Positions 8,330 to 17,358 of a stretch of 64,000 bases of DNA are shown here, piece by piece. The stretch is from Rhizobium oryzicola (GTDB lineage Bacteria; Pseudomonadota; Alphaproteobacteria; Rhizobiales; Rhizobiaceae): contig NZ_JAUKWQ010000001.1 of NCBI RefSeq assembly GCF_030504645.1, positions 1,054,001 to 1,118,000 of the forward strand. Direction: 5' to 3'. The notes under the pieces are model-generated. The model was given only the letters and a program-made list of their open reading frames with translations. It was not told the DNA's origin and did no database searches. A program made the position numbers and the translations under genes. Every line of letters begins with the position of its first letter. Positions within the stretch are counted from its first letter, which is position 1.

Positions 8330-8737
8330 GTCATCTCACCTGTCCGCTTCTCGTCGGCGCCGGGCTTTTCCGGTCTTGTGGTTGGACCCTACGACCGATG
8401 GAAGAACACGGCCTTGAGATCAGCAGCAGCATTTTTCTCAAATTTGTATCGCATTTTATCGACTGGTGCCGAAACGATGCTCAAATCACATTTGCAGCGC
8501 ATTTTAACGAGCCGTGTTAAGCATAATTGTGGCGGCCTCCCGTAATCCCCGGGCTTTGCGGGGCGCAATTTGCCTGACAGGTTAACAGATTTGCGAAAAT
8601 GCAAGAAAATCCGCCGCTTACGCTGTGTTAACCACAAGCGGAATTGCTTCGTTCCGGGACAGCCAAACCCGCTTTTTGAGGCTTTCGCAGGCCAATCCTG
8701 AGCCTGTTTTTATAGTTTCCTTAAGCGGGCGGGGCCT
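8330..8737. other. gene-free divergent intergenic region
   Basis: This 408-base gap separates the DUF5330 gene (leftward) and the histidine kinase (rightward) and must hold both promoters. It is AT-richer than its surroundings, with several GTTAA motifs (for example near 8508-8520, 8580 and 8626). No pair has the exact TTAA-N7-TTAA spacing of a consensus CtrA site. I see no RNA gene or convincing small reading frame. Confidence 0.4.
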
Positions 8738-10312
8738 ATGTTCGGGCATCGAGATTCGCGATTAGGTACAGGCGTGCGCGTATTGACCGACATTGGCAGG
8801 AGACTGGTTTCCCATGTGGACCGGGTCGGCCTGCATTGGCTTCAACGGATGGGAGAGGGGGATACCCTCAGCCCTTCGGATGCCGTTGTCCTGCGCCGCA
8901 TCACGATCGCTTCCCTACTTCTCCTGCCGCTTCTGACGCTTGCCCTGATGCCGCTGGTAGGCCTTGCCTTCGCGTTGCCGCTGGCCGCTGCACTCGGCTC
9001 TGCCGCCTGCCTGTGCCTGATGGCGGCAACGCTTTCCATTCTTCGTCACCGCAATGACAATATTGCAACGGCGCCCGTGGACGCTACGGTCTTCCTCGAT
9101 CATGTCCCGGGTGTGACCCTGATCTTGGATGCGCAAGGCATCGTGCAGAGCTGCGCCGGTCGCGACCGCGATCTTCTGCCTTCCGCGATCCAGATGCCGG
9201 AAGGCCGGGCGCTGGCCGAACTCGTGCATGTTTCCGACCGCCTGCCCTTGGCACAGGCACTGGACCTGCTGCGCCAGGGCGCGCCGAAGGCGCTGGTGGA
9301 CGTCCGCGTGGAGCGCGGACCGGACGCTGCTGCCGGCCGTCAATTGATGAACGTGCAGGCCGACCTTTCCGCCCTTCGCGATGGCGAAGGTGCGCTTGTC
9401 CAGGTGCTGGTGCAGTTGCGCGATGCGAGCGCCGAGCGCCAGCTGCGCGATGATCTCGCCATTCGCAGCGAAGAGGCGCAAAGCGCGCATGAGGCAAAAT
9501 CCCGCTTTCTCGCCGCCGTCAGCCATGAGCTGCGCACGCCGCTCAATGCCATTCTCGGCTTCTCGGATGTGTTGGCCGGTGAATATTTCGGCCGGCTGGA
9601 AAACGATCGCCAGCGCGAATATGTGGCGCTGATCCGGCAGTCGGGTGCGCATCTTCTGTCCGTCGTCAACACCATGCTCGACATGAGCCGCATCGAGGCC
9701 GGCCGCTATGAGCTTGTCACCGAACCCTTCCGAATTGCCGACGCCGTGGAAACCTGCCGCGCCATGCTGGACCTGCAGGCCAAGGCCAAGGGCATCACGC
9801 TGACGGCTCGGGTTGCGCGCGGTCTGGACGAGGTGGTGGCAGATCGCCGCGCCGTTCAACAGATCCTCATCAATCTCGCAGGTAATGCCATCAAGTTCAC
9901 CAACAATGGTGGTGTCGTTTCCATCGATGCGGTGGCCGAAGGCGAAAGCCTGAAGATTACCGTCAGCGATACCGGCATCGGCATTGCACCGGAAAAGATC
10001 GCGCTCATCGGCCAGCCCTTCATGCAGGTGCAGGACGATTACGCCCGCGCCTATGAGGGCACCGGTCTTGGTCTGGCGCTGGTGAAAGGCCTTGTCGCCC
10101 TGCATGGCGGTACGTTCGTGATCGAAAGCCGTGTGGGTGAGGGGACCGTGATTGCCATTCGTCTGCCGTTGAATGGTGTATCTGCTGCGCCATCCACAGG
10201 CGGATCGGTCGAGGCGATTGAATTTCCGCCGCGCTTGCATAAGTCTCAAGGCGTGACGATAACTGTTGAACAGGAAGCTGCGCATGACCGCGCAAAAGCG
10301 AAGACCGCCTAG
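8738..10312 (+). CDS. divJ: membrane histidine kinase, DivJ/PdhS-like
   Basis: This protein of 524 residues has two or more transmembrane helices (about residues 53-100), a PAS-like region (about 110-235), a HisKA domain with SHELRTPLNAILGF (phosphoacceptor H263) and a HATPase domain with N-box NLAGNAIKF, G1 DTGIGIAPEKI and G2 GTGLGLALVKGL. The HisKA sequence fits the PleC/DivJ/PdhS group that phosphorylates DivK. Position close to mucR/ros resembles the divJ locus of Agrobacterium as I remember it, which is why the symbol is given. It overlaps the next gene by 29 bases. Kinase identity is firm; the DivJ assignment is inference. Confidence 0.7.
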   Translation: MFGHRDSRLGTGVRVLTDIGRRLVSHVDRVGLHWLQRMGEGDTLSPSDAVVLRRITIASLLLLPLLTLALMPLVGLAFALPLAAALGSAACLCLMAATLSILRHRNDNIATAPVDATVFLDHVPGVTLILDAQGIVQSCAGRDRDLLPSAIQMPEGRALAELVHVSDRLPLAQALDLLRQGAPKALVDVRVERGPDAAAGRQLMNVQADLSALRDGEGALVQVLVQLRDASAERQLRDDLAIRSEEAQSAHEAKSRFLAAVSHELRTPLNAILGFSDVLAGEYFGRLENDRQREYVALIRQSGAHLLSVVNTMLDMSRIEAGRYELVTEPFRIADAVETCRAMLDLQAKAKGITLTARVARGLDEVVADRRAVQQILINLAGNAIKFTNNGGVVSIDAVAEGESLKITVSDTGIGIAPEKIALIGQPFMQVQDDYARAYEGTGLGLALVKGLVALHGGTFVIESRVGEGTVIAIRLPLNGVSAAPSTGGSVEAIEFPPRLHKSQGVTITVEQEAAHDRAKAKTA

Positions 10313-11447
10313 CCGGAGAAAACCTCCGGTGAAGGAGCCGGGTCTTCTCTTGCGGGTTCTGAGTGCCACGGGCAGCCTGCTGCTGCGCCGTCCCGGCCGG
10401 GTGGTGGGCGGCATTTGCGTCTGCATGGCCTGCAGCTTCGTCTTTGCCAATGCGTTGTGGTACCAGCCGGGAGACCACCCGTCGCCCTTCCTTCGCACGC
10501 GTGATCCCAACCATCCCGATGCCATAGCGGGCTTGCGGGCCAGCCGCCGGCCGGACCCCTCCAACGTCACGACGTTCAAGATCGAGCGAGCCGAAGAGGC
10601 AGAGCCGCAGAAACCGGCAGCGCTCCAACAGACCGCAGCCGCGGTGATCGGCGATACGGCGATGGTGGCGGAGATCCAGCGGGAACTGACCCGTCGCGGC
10701 GTCTACCAGGGCCCAACGGATGGTATCAATAGCAGCAGTACCGAAGCGGCCATTCTCTTTTATGAGGAAAGCGCCGGCCTTCCGATGACGGGCAAGCCGA
10801 CCCGAGAACTGCTGGCTATGCTGCACACGCCGCCGCCTCCGAAGACGGCGCCTGCACCGGCCCCTGCCGCGGCATCCGCCCCGGTTCAGCTTGCGGCACC
10901 GGCGCCTGCACCGGCTACCCGCAAGGAAGCCGTTGCGGCAGCGCCTCTCCCCCCTGCGCAGGATCACCCGAAGCAGGCCGTATCTGCCCCGACGACTGGG
11001 CCCGTTCCGGCGGCAGACGGGCCCGCGCGCCATGCGGCAGCGCATGTGGTGCCCGTTTCGCGCCCGGCGGGCAACCTGCAGGCGGAAGACCCTGTCGCAG
11101 CCGCCATCCGCGCGGCTTCCAAATCCGCGCCGCCCATTCCGCCAGCCGACATTCCCTCCGTCGCCAAGACCAAGGCTGTCGCAACACCCGTCAAGGCCAC
11201 GCCGACCTCGGCAACGACGGCGGCTGCCGCAAGTGCTGCCGCCACTGCGGGGCCGGAGGCGGACCGCATCATGAAGATCCAGCGCGGGCTGGTGAACATC
11301 GCCTATACGGATGTGACTGTCGATGGCGTGGCAGGCGCGCAGACCAAGGCGGCGATCCGCCATTTTCAGAAGCATTACCGCCTGCCGGAAACCGGCGAGC
11401 CTGATGAAGCCGTGCTGAAGAAGCTGAAGGCGATCGGCGCCCTCTAA
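10284..11447 (+). CDS. membrane-anchored protein with two peptidoglycan-binding domains
   Basis: This protein of 387 residues has a basic cytoplasmic N-terminus, one membrane segment (about residues 33-60), a PG_binding_1-like domain around 125-180 (MVAEIQRELTRRGVYQGPTD), a long Ala/Pro/Lys-rich linker and a second PG_binding_1 domain at the C-terminus (DGVAGAQTKAAIRHFQKHY). It probably tethers the inner membrane to the cell wall. ATG 10284 is chosen because AGGAAG precedes it; it lies within the 3' end of the kinase gene, so the two are coupled. No catalytic domain is seen. Confidence 0.85.
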   Translation: MTAQKRRPPSRRKPPVKEPGLLLRVLSATGSLLLRRPGRVVGGICVCMACSFVFANALWYQPGDHPSPFLRTRDPNHPDAIAGLRASRRPDPSNVTTFKIERAEEAEPQKPAALQQTAAAVIGDTAMVAEIQRELTRRGVYQGPTDGINSSSTEAAILFYEESAGLPMTGKPTRELLAMLHTPPPPKTAPAPAPAAASAPVQLAAPAPAPATRKEAVAAAPLPPAQDHPKQAVSAPTTGPVPAADGPARHAAAHVVPVSRPAGNLQAEDPVAAAIRAASKSAPPIPPADIPSVAKTKAVATPVKATPTSATTAAAASAAATAGPEADRIMKIQRGLVNIAYTDVTVDGVAGAQTKAAIRHFQKHYRLPETGEPDEAVLKKLKAIGAL

Positions 11448-11462
11448 GCGGACAAGTGCCGC

Positions 11463-11696
11463 TTACTTCGGATGTTCCTGCGCAAACACCAGCAATTGCC
11501 AGATGACCGGGCCCAGCACGATATGCTCGTGATGATTGGTGGGAATGGCCGTGCCCCTGGGCACAACGATTTCATCGCCACAGTTCTTGCAGCGATAGAT
11601 GCCGGAGTTGGGCGGAGACTGCCCTGGCAGCCAGCCATTGTCGAAGGCACTGACATCGCTTTGCTTCAGATGCGCTGAATACTTGAACTTCGCCAT
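11463..11696 (-). CDS. small zinc-ribbon-like protein
   Basis: This 77-residue protein contains YRCKNCGDEIVVPRG and a His cluster (TNHHEHIV), a Cys2/His pattern that could bind zinc. The start at 11696 is chosen because GGAG lies just upstream of the ATG and the conserved-looking sequence begins there (MAKFKYSAHLKQSDV); the frame continues upstream without similarity. It converges with the peptidoglycan-binding gene, 15 bases away. The function is unknown. Confidence 0.65.
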   Translation of the reverse strand: MAKFKYSAHLKQSDVSAFDNGWLPGQSPPNSGIYRCKNCGDEIVVPRGTAIPTNHHEHIVLGPVIWQLLVFAQEHPK

Positions 11697-11826
11697 GGTC
11701 ACTCCAGCATCCGGCCGATATTGAAACAATCGAAGCCGGTGAAAATTGCGGAATGTCAACATATGACCACCGCTCACGTCTATTCCTACTTCGCCATGTG
11801 TTGCCAAAGAGCAAAGGAAACTGACA

Positions 11827-12162
11827 ATGCGTCTCAAAACGGAGCTCTATGTCTCCGCGCTCACCCGAAGGGTGTTTTCGCAAGGGGGCTTTGCCGCTGT
11901 TGAGCGCAAGGGGGCTGGGGAGGCCGGGGCGATCTTCATCCGCCATCGGTTCCGTGATGGCCGCGAAGATCTCTACGGTCCAGCACCGCAGATGATGATC
12001 GAGGAGGACGGCACCCGCCGTTTCGAAAAGCGTCTTGCGGGCGTGGAAGCCCCCGAGGTGGAGGCACTGATTGCCCGCGAGGCCCGCTTTGATTCCGACC
12101 TATGGGTGATCGAGCTGGACCTTGATGATGTGACCGACCTGTTTCCGGTCGTAGAGGGGTGA
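11827..12162 (+). CDS. DUF1491 family protein
   Basis: This 111-residue protein is a full-length member of the alphaproteobacterial DUF1491 family: it starts MRLKTELYVSALTRRVFSQG and includes the motifs GAIFIRHRF and ARFDSDLWVIELD. The function of the family is unknown. It is a single gene; its stop codon lies inside the left arm of a strong hairpin (12158-12190) that probably ends transcription. Confidence 0.88.
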   Translation: MRLKTELYVSALTRRVFSQGGFAAVERKGAGEAGAIFIRHRFRDGREDLYGPAPQMMIEEDGTRRFEKRLAGVEAPEVEALIAREARFDSDLWVIELDLDDVTDLFPVVEG

Positions 12163-12190
12163 GTGGGCGACGGAATGTCGCCTACTCACC
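12158..12190 (+). terminator. long hairpin overlapping the DUF1491 stop codon
   Basis: Left arm 12158-12171 and right arm 12177-12190 pair over 14 positions with one G-T wobble and a five-base loop. There is no T-run on the + strand. On the - strand it lies beyond the stop of the cytochrome gene, so it may act for both convergent genes. Confidence 0.6.
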
Positions 12191-12252
12191 GCATAGCCGG
12201 ACGGCATTGGAATAGTCAGGCTCTTCAGAAACAGGTCGTCAAGCCTTTGGCA

Positions 12253-14007
12253 TTATAGGGTTTTGAGATATTCGAGCAGGGCCTTCTTGTCTGCATCCGG
12301 AAGTGCCGTGCCAAATTCATGGCCGCAGCGGCTGTTGCCGGAATTCAGATCATTGCAGCCTGTTGTGACTGTTGTCGTGCTCAGGCCGGATTGCGTGGCG
12401 CTCAAGCCGATCTTGACCGGATCGTACTCTGCGCCCACGGGAAATTGTGCCGGGCGTTGATCCGAAGGCTTCAACAGGTCCTCAAGCGTCGGGACGGATC
12501 CATTGTGCAGATAGGGGGCTGCTGCCCAGATGCCTTCAAGAACGCGAGACTCATAGGCATAATTTTCGGTGCTTGCTGTTCCCTTCGCTGCGGTGGCATT
12601 GGCGGAGGCCGGATCCCGAGATGCGGGAAATGCATTCTGCAGTTCCTTGATGTCAGAGCTCAGGCCCTTTTCGGCGAGCGCTTTCGACGCCAGTTTCATC
12701 ACCAGATCGTCTCCGGATCCGAAGATAAACGGTGCGTAATTCTGCAAGATAGAGCCGAGAACAGAAACAGTCAGGATATCGATCGACTTTTCGGACGCAC
12801 CCAGTCTCTTCAGAGAGAAGGGTATGGGGGCTCCATTGAGCACGCCGGTTTTTGCAGTCCAACCAAGAATGTTGTATTCGCGCGTATCCGTTCCAACGTT
12901 CATGATGGGCGTTGCCCAGGTATTGTTGAAGAAGGCCCGGGTCTTGCCGGGCGTGATTCCATGACATTCAACACAGCCACCGGCGGCGCTCGAGCGATTG
13001 AAAACAGCTTGACCTTGAGCCGCCAGTTGCGGGTTTGTCGCGAACGGATAGTGCGGAGGACCGATTTTCTTGATCAGGTTCTCCAACGTCCCCAAGCCGG
13101 AAAAATTGACCGAATTCAGGTGCTTATAGTTTATCTTGAGAAGCGAGCTGGGATCCTTCTTCGGTGCGAATTCGCCAAAAACCCCGTAAACTTCTCCCAC
13201 ATTGCGCGCCAATGCCAGAATGTCGCTGCCATTCGCGGCGAAGCCCGGCCACTGAGTGAAGTCTTGAATTGAAGCATTCCAGAGGAAGGGATAACGGACC
13301 GGCGCGTCAGCCGGTTTAAGGTTTGAAACGATCAAACGGTTCTGCGTCGTTCCAATATCCAGCCCCGTCAAGCGGTTGAAGATCATGCCGACAGCGTCAA
13401 GCCGTGACATCCCCCAGCTCTCGTGCGGCAGTCCGTGCTGCGCGATGGCGTGATAGCGTTCGTACCAAAGACTGAATTCCTTTTTCAGGACGGACAGGAG
13501 AACCGAATTGTCATAGCCCGAAGCCAGGACCTGACGGGCAAATGCCTCAAATGCAGCCGGATCGGTTGCGATCTTGGTGGCCGCCTTATCCAGATCCGTC
13601 ATAAAACCGTGAAAGTCGACAATCGCCGGACCGCCATCAATGCGATAGTTCGCACCCGAGACTGTGATCTGTCGCGTGTGACAGGCGGCACAGGTCATGC
13701 CGACATCTTGATGCCCCGATGTGCCGGTGATCGGAAAGCCAACCGCAATTCCTTGTTGTGGCGCGTCAAGCGGCAAATAGCCGTATCGCGCCAGGTTGTC
13801 TTTCAGGAAGGGGGTGCCATCAGGAAGTTTCAGTGCCTGCAACCAGGAGAGCTTGATGAGCCTGGAACCCTGATCCTGCGTGTAGAATTGAACGCGACTG
13901 GTATTGTTCCAGTTTGGCCCCTGGTCACTGTAGATAATATCCGCAAAACCCTGTCCGCTGGACAGCAGACAGCATGCAAAACCGATAATAAATTTGAACG
14001 CCTTCAT
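12253..14007 (-). CDS. periplasmic di-heme c-type cytochrome, RoxA/CCP-like
   Basis: This protein of 584 residues has a signal peptide (residues 1-22) and two covalent heme-binding motifs, CAACH at 106-110 and CVECH at 345-349. The C-terminal motif IWAAAPYLHNGSVPTLEDLL is shared by RoxA-type rubber oxygenases and related di-heme cytochrome c peroxidase-like proteins. It should act in the periplasm as an oxygenase, peroxidase or electron carrier. The length is a little short of classical RoxA. It stands alone, with lower GC than its neighbours, which may indicate transfer. The substrate cannot be inferred. Confidence 0.8.
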   Translation of the reverse strand: MKAFKFIIGFACCLLSSGQGFADIIYSDQGPNWNNTSRVQFYTQDQGSRLIKLSWLQALKLPDGTPFLKDNLARYGYLPLDAPQQGIAVGFPITGTSGHQDVGMTCAACHTRQITVSGANYRIDGGPAIVDFHGFMTDLDKAATKIATDPAAFEAFARQVLASGYDNSVLLSVLKKEFSLWYERYHAIAQHGLPHESWGMSRLDAVGMIFNRLTGLDIGTTQNRLIVSNLKPADAPVRYPFLWNASIQDFTQWPGFAANGSDILALARNVGEVYGVFGEFAPKKDPSSLLKINYKHLNSVNFSGLGTLENLIKKIGPPHYPFATNPQLAAQGQAVFNRSSAAGGCVECHGITPGKTRAFFNNTWATPIMNVGTDTREYNILGWTAKTGVLNGAPIPFSLKRLGASEKSIDILTVSVLGSILQNYAPFIFGSGDDLVMKLASKALAEKGLSSDIKELQNAFPASRDPASANATAAKGTASTENYAYESRVLEGIWAAAPYLHNGSVPTLEDLLKPSDQRPAQFPVGAEYDPVKIGLSATQSGLSTTTVTTGCNDLNSGNSRCGHEFGTALPDADKKALLEYLKTL

Positions 14008-14196
14008 CTTCGCCCCCGTACGAAAATCAATCCATGAATGTATTTTTTATACATGCACGCAATGATTTCAAAGGCAAGATTTAAATCATAGGTAGAGTAG
14101 AAATCGGAAAAAAGGTTGTGCCATTATTGCCTCTCCTTCCGCCGGGTCTGGAGAGGCGGCATGTGCTTGCTTTGTGGCGGAGACTTTGGTCGTGTC

Positions 14197-15162
14197 TTAC
14201 CGGACAGCCCGGAGCTTTGGCCGCTGGCTGGCGGAGGTGCGCACCACAGGCTCCGCCGCGTCAGGCTTCTGGACGGGCGTGGCGTAGGTGTACTGATCGG
14301 CGCGGCGCCAGGCCTCGATGCGGGCGGCGCACTCTTCCGCATCCAGCGTGTCCCACAGGATCTGCGAGCGGCAGACATCGCCGATGATCTCGCGCAGATG
14401 CGAGTAGAAGCGTTCCAGAATGAACAGCGACTCCTCGAGCCCCGCGCCCAGCCCCTTCAGCGTGGTGGCGAGCTGATGGCCGGAAATATCCAGCATGATG
14501 CGTTCGGCAAGCCAGCGGCTGGCAGACAGCGTGTCGGCCAGCGTGGTGGCAAAGCTGTCGGCCTCGCGGCCGCGCGCAAAGCGCACCAGCAGCGCCTCCT
14601 GCACCGTGGTGATGGTGCGAAGACCGAGCCGATCGGAGGAGGGGCGGGAAAGATGGGCGGCCAGCTGCTTGATCTGCGTGCGCAGTGCCTCTTCCCGCAG
14701 ATGCCGGCCTTCGCTCTCGGCAGCCTCAGCCAGTTCAGGCGCGGCTTCGGAAAGGGCAGGGGTAGCAGCGGCGTGCTTGGCGGCAGGTTTGGTAACTGAC
14801 TTGGCAACGGACCGGGCATGGCGCAGCCCGACCAGCGCATCCACGACCGTGGTGGAAAGGTTCTCGCGCTGCACGATGGTGCGCGCATGCTCGCCGCCTT
14901 GCGTGCGGGCAATGGTAACAAGCGTCTCGTCATCGAGGCAGGGCGAGTGGATCAGGAAGGGCGCGGAGACGGCGATCGGCTGGCTGGCGATGAAGAAGGC
15001 CACGGCGGAGGGCACATGCGCACTGCGGGAAAGGGCGGCCACCGCCTGACGGCGGGCCTCGTCGCTGGAGGCGTTGAACAGGGGCGCAAAGAGTTCGGCA
15101 AACTGACGCAGTTCCGATTTGGTCGGGTGCTCAAGCTCCTCGAAGCTCGTGACCGTGGCCAT
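14197..15162 (-). CDS. DUF2336 family protein
   Basis: This protein of 321 residues is largely helical and contains the DUF2336 signatures LFNASSDEARRQAVAALSRS near the N-terminus and FILERFYSHLREI near the C-terminus. DUF2336 proteins are alphaproteobacterial, HEAT-like and of unknown function. ATG 15162 is preferred over ATG 15234 because AAGGAT precedes it and the conserved region begins at MATVTSFEELEH. It is monocistronic. Confidence 0.82.
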   Translation of the reverse strand: MATVTSFEELEHPTKSELRQFAELFAPLFNASSDEARRQAVAALSRSAHVPSAVAFFIASQPIAVSAPFLIHSPCLDDETLVTIARTQGGEHARTIVQRENLSTTVVDALVGLRHARSVAKSVTKPAAKHAAATPALSEAAPELAEAAESEGRHLREEALRTQIKQLAAHLSRPSSDRLGLRTITTVQEALLVRFARGREADSFATTLADTLSASRWLAERIMLDISGHQLATTLKGLGAGLEESLFILERFYSHLREIIGDVCRSQILWDTLDAEECAARIEAWRRADQYTYATPVQKPDAAEPVVRTSASQRPKLRAVR

Positions 15163-15579
15163 CAGAACCACATCCTTTCTGCGCAATGCCTGCGGCTGCT
15201 CAAGTTCACGATACCGATCCACGGTCAATCCCATCGACGCAATACAAACGATTCAGACTCATGTTGGCCGCGGTGCATCATCGACCGCGTGTCCAGCTGG
15301 ACAGGCTCGGAGTAGCGGCAAAACGTATGGCAGGCGCCGCCTGTGCCGACTTGGCATGGATGTGCTGATGCTAGCCAATTCGGGGTTAATGAATGGTGAA
15401 GCGGAAGCCCCGCTTTTGAATTGTCCACCGCAGATGTGCCGATCTGCATCACCTGGCGCCTTGCCGCTGTCTCAAAGCTGCCGTGATGCGCTTAAGCAAC
15501 AACTAATAATGGAAGGGAACCTGTCCGGTAGAATTAGGGATTTGTTAATGGTCGTCTGGCTGAATCCTCACTATCGATA

Positions 15580-15761
15580 CATCCCACGCCGGTGTCAGGC
15601 GGCGGCATTTCCTTCGGTTCGAACCCGAAGGGGATGTTCGGTACAGCCGGATGAAACCACCGGCAAGGGTTGTGCGTAGTAGGTAACGCTGTGGCCGTTT
15701 AAGTGGAGGCGGGCCGCAGACGAGAAAGGCGCAGATGCCTCGTGATGAGGTGCGCCGGCCC
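15580..15761 (+). ncRNA. structured intergenic region, possible leader RNA or ncRNA
   Basis: The gap 15163-15826 holds no convincing gene but has two strong nested structures on the + strand. First, CATCC (15580-15584) pairs with GGATG (15632-15636) and encloses hairpins CGCC/GGCG (15587-15601) and a seven-base stem 15611-15617/15625-15631 with loop TTCGAAC. Second, GGGCC (15711-15715) pairs with GGCCC (15757-15761) around GGCGCA/TGCGCC (15728-15756), which encloses CCTC/GAGG. The 60-codon gene at 15827 follows 65 bases later. I do not recognise a known riboswitch class. Confidence 0.35.
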
Positions 15762-15826
15762 TGGGAGAGGGCAGGATGAAATCGGTCTGTTCTTCATCCG
15801 TCTCAGATCCATCAATGGAGACGAGC

Positions 15827-16009
15827 ATGGCAGAGATCGTAGTCTTGAAGAAATGGCGTGATGAACACCCCGCGCGCGCTGGCCTGAAGCTCAGCAAGAA
15901 AGTGGTTCCGGCGGAACTGCACTTCTTCATGGGCGTGCGTTACGAGCGCATCGAGGACCTGACCCACCGCATGATGGATGAAATTGCGCTCTCGGTGGAA
16001 AAGCACTGA
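15827..16009 (+). CDS. 60-residue hypothetical protein
   Basis: This small basic protein begins MAEIVVLKKWRDEHPARAGL and ends with a helical stretch rich in Met, Glu and Asp. The start at 15827 is preferred over the in-frame ATG at 15815 because GGAGA lies eight to ten bases upstream. No domain is recognised. It follows a structured intergenic region that could regulate it. Confidence 0.6.
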   Translation: MAEIVVLKKWRDEHPARAGLKLSKKVVPAELHFFMGVRYERIEDLTHRMMDEIALSVEKH

Positions 16010-16029
16010 GGGGGGATGTCCGGCTTTGG

Positions 16030-16422
16030 TCAGATCTGCTTGAGGCGGATGCTGTTGATCGGCAGTTCGAACATTGCTCCGCCTTGAACAATTGACGCCT
16101 GAGTCTCGATGCTGAGCCATAGCGCGCAGAGCCGTTCCATCTGTTTGAGGATCGTCGACTTCATAAGACCTTTTGACAGGAAGAATCCGACGAGGTTGGA
16201 ACTGCGAAAAGCATGATATTCGGCCTTGTTGCGCGTAATGCGGCGGTCGCCCGAAATGACAATCCACCTTCCATCGGCGCTCAGTTCGCCGATCCACTGA
16301 ATATCTTTGACGCTGGGACCATAGAGTTCCCTAAGATGCCGGATCTCATGCTTGCCGGCAAAAAGCGCGTTCAATGATCGCGCGAGAGCAGGGGGAAGAT
16401 TTTCATCAACCAAAACCTTCAA
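16030..16422 (-). CDS. PIN-like toxin, partner of a DUF433 antitoxin
   Basis: This 130-residue protein begins MKVLVDENLPPALARSL, the signature of the PIN-like DUF5615/Mut7-C type nuclease fold (first acidic residue D6), and has VISGDRRITRN in the middle, matching the second acidic cluster. It overlaps the upstream DUF433 gene by four bases, the normal layout of VapBC45-like toxin-antitoxin pairs with antitoxin first. It probably cleaves RNA; the substrate is unknown. The assignment as toxin rests on fold and context. Confidence 0.75.
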   Translation of the reverse strand: MKVLVDENLPPALARSLNALFAGKHEIRHLRELYGPSVKDIQWIGELSADGRWIVISGDRRITRNKAEYHAFRSSNLVGFFLSKGLMKSTILKQMERLCALWLSIETQASIVQGGAMFELPINSIRLKQI

Positions 16423-17141
16423 GCTGCTCTCTTCAAATCTCTCTCGAATTGCAACGCATCACGAACGACCCCAACCGGAACCTCGTAGAGGCGAGCGACG
16501 TCATCAATGGAGCCTTCAACCGCAACGGCTTCGGCCAGAACAACAGTTGGGACGCCAAAATCAGTCGCGATCGGCTGACCAAAAGCTCGCTCTGGATCGA
16601 TCACAATAGACGGTTTTCCGTTGAACGGCCTCCAACGGGCGACGGCGTCGTCTTCCAGGTCGAGGTCCCTAAAGGTTTTCTCGATAACGTCCTTGAAGAC
16701 ATACTGCTTCTTCTTGAGGTCGAGCAGCTTTGTTTCTGTGCCTTGTTCCCCGGCTCGCTCGATGCTTTCAAGGAATATGGTTCTGCCATCTGTCTGAAAC
16801 CGTCGAGTCGAAAAGGGCCGATCGTCTTGGGCGCACTCCCTCGCGTATTCAAGACAATTGCGAATGGCGAGTAGCCCCACGCCCGCATCCAGGAATGCCT
16901 TGACGAAGCGGAGTTCGATCAGGTCACGGAAGCCTATCTCCAGATGTTCCTCGACAGATACGTGCTGCGTGATCCACAGCGGCGGCATCTTTCGGACCGT
17001 TCCGGCGCGATTGTAGGCGTATCCTTTTAGCCAGCGGTTCACATTCAGGGGACTTGTTCGCAACAGGCGCGCCGCTTCCACCGCGGTATAGGAACCGACG
17101 CCGATCAATTCGGAAGGACGATTATGCTGTATCGAAATCAT
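16419..17141 (-). CDS. DUF433 antitoxin with N-terminal HTH-like domain
   Basis: This protein of 240 residues has an N-terminal MerR-like/HTH region (SYTAVEAARLLRTSPLNVNRW, about residues 17-37, given here in part) and a C-terminal DUF433 domain (about 170-235) with PIATDFGVPTVVLAEAVAVE and ARLYEVPVGVVRDALQF. DUF433 proteins act as antitoxins to PIN-like toxins. It is first in a two-gene operon and overlaps the toxin by four bases. DNA-binding autoregulation through the N-terminal domain is expected but not shown. Confidence 0.75.
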   Translation of the reverse strand: MISIQHNRPSELIGVGSYTAVEAARLLRTSPLNVNRWLKGYAYNRAGTVRKMPPLWITQHVSVEEHLEIGFRDLIELRFVKAFLDAGVGLLAIRNCLEYARECAQDDRPFSTRRFQTDGRTIFLESIERAGEQGTETKLLDLKKKQYVFKDVIEKTFRDLDLEDDAVARWRPFNGKPSIVIDPERAFGQPIATDFGVPTVVLAEAVAVEGSIDDVARLYEVPVGVVRDALQFERDLKRAA

Positions 17142-17358
17142 GCTGCAGCCTACTCATATATTCAACTCAGGCAACAGATTCCTTGAAAGCCTATGGGGGG
17201 CCGGAACAGTTGGAGTTTACCTCATCACCGATCCGTTTCAATTGCTTGAATTCTGTCGCTAGTTGCTGAGAACGATTTCGATACAAACCGGCTGGCAATC
17301 CCGGTAACGACAGACGGCTGCGAGCGCATCGAAGCGCATGCCCTTTATTGACGCGCAG

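Noticed and set aside
8500..8640. CtrA binding sites upstream of the kinase
   Set aside because: TTAA pairs are present but none has the seven-base spacing of the consensus.
8915..10579. A 554-codon leftward frame antisense to the histidine kinase
   Set aside because: All kinase boxes are present on the + strand and the antisense frame has no domain.
15611..15631. tRNA T-arm look-alike with loop TTCGAAC
   Set aside because: The surrounding bases cannot form D- and anticodon arms; the closing stem spans only about 57 bases, too short for a tRNA.
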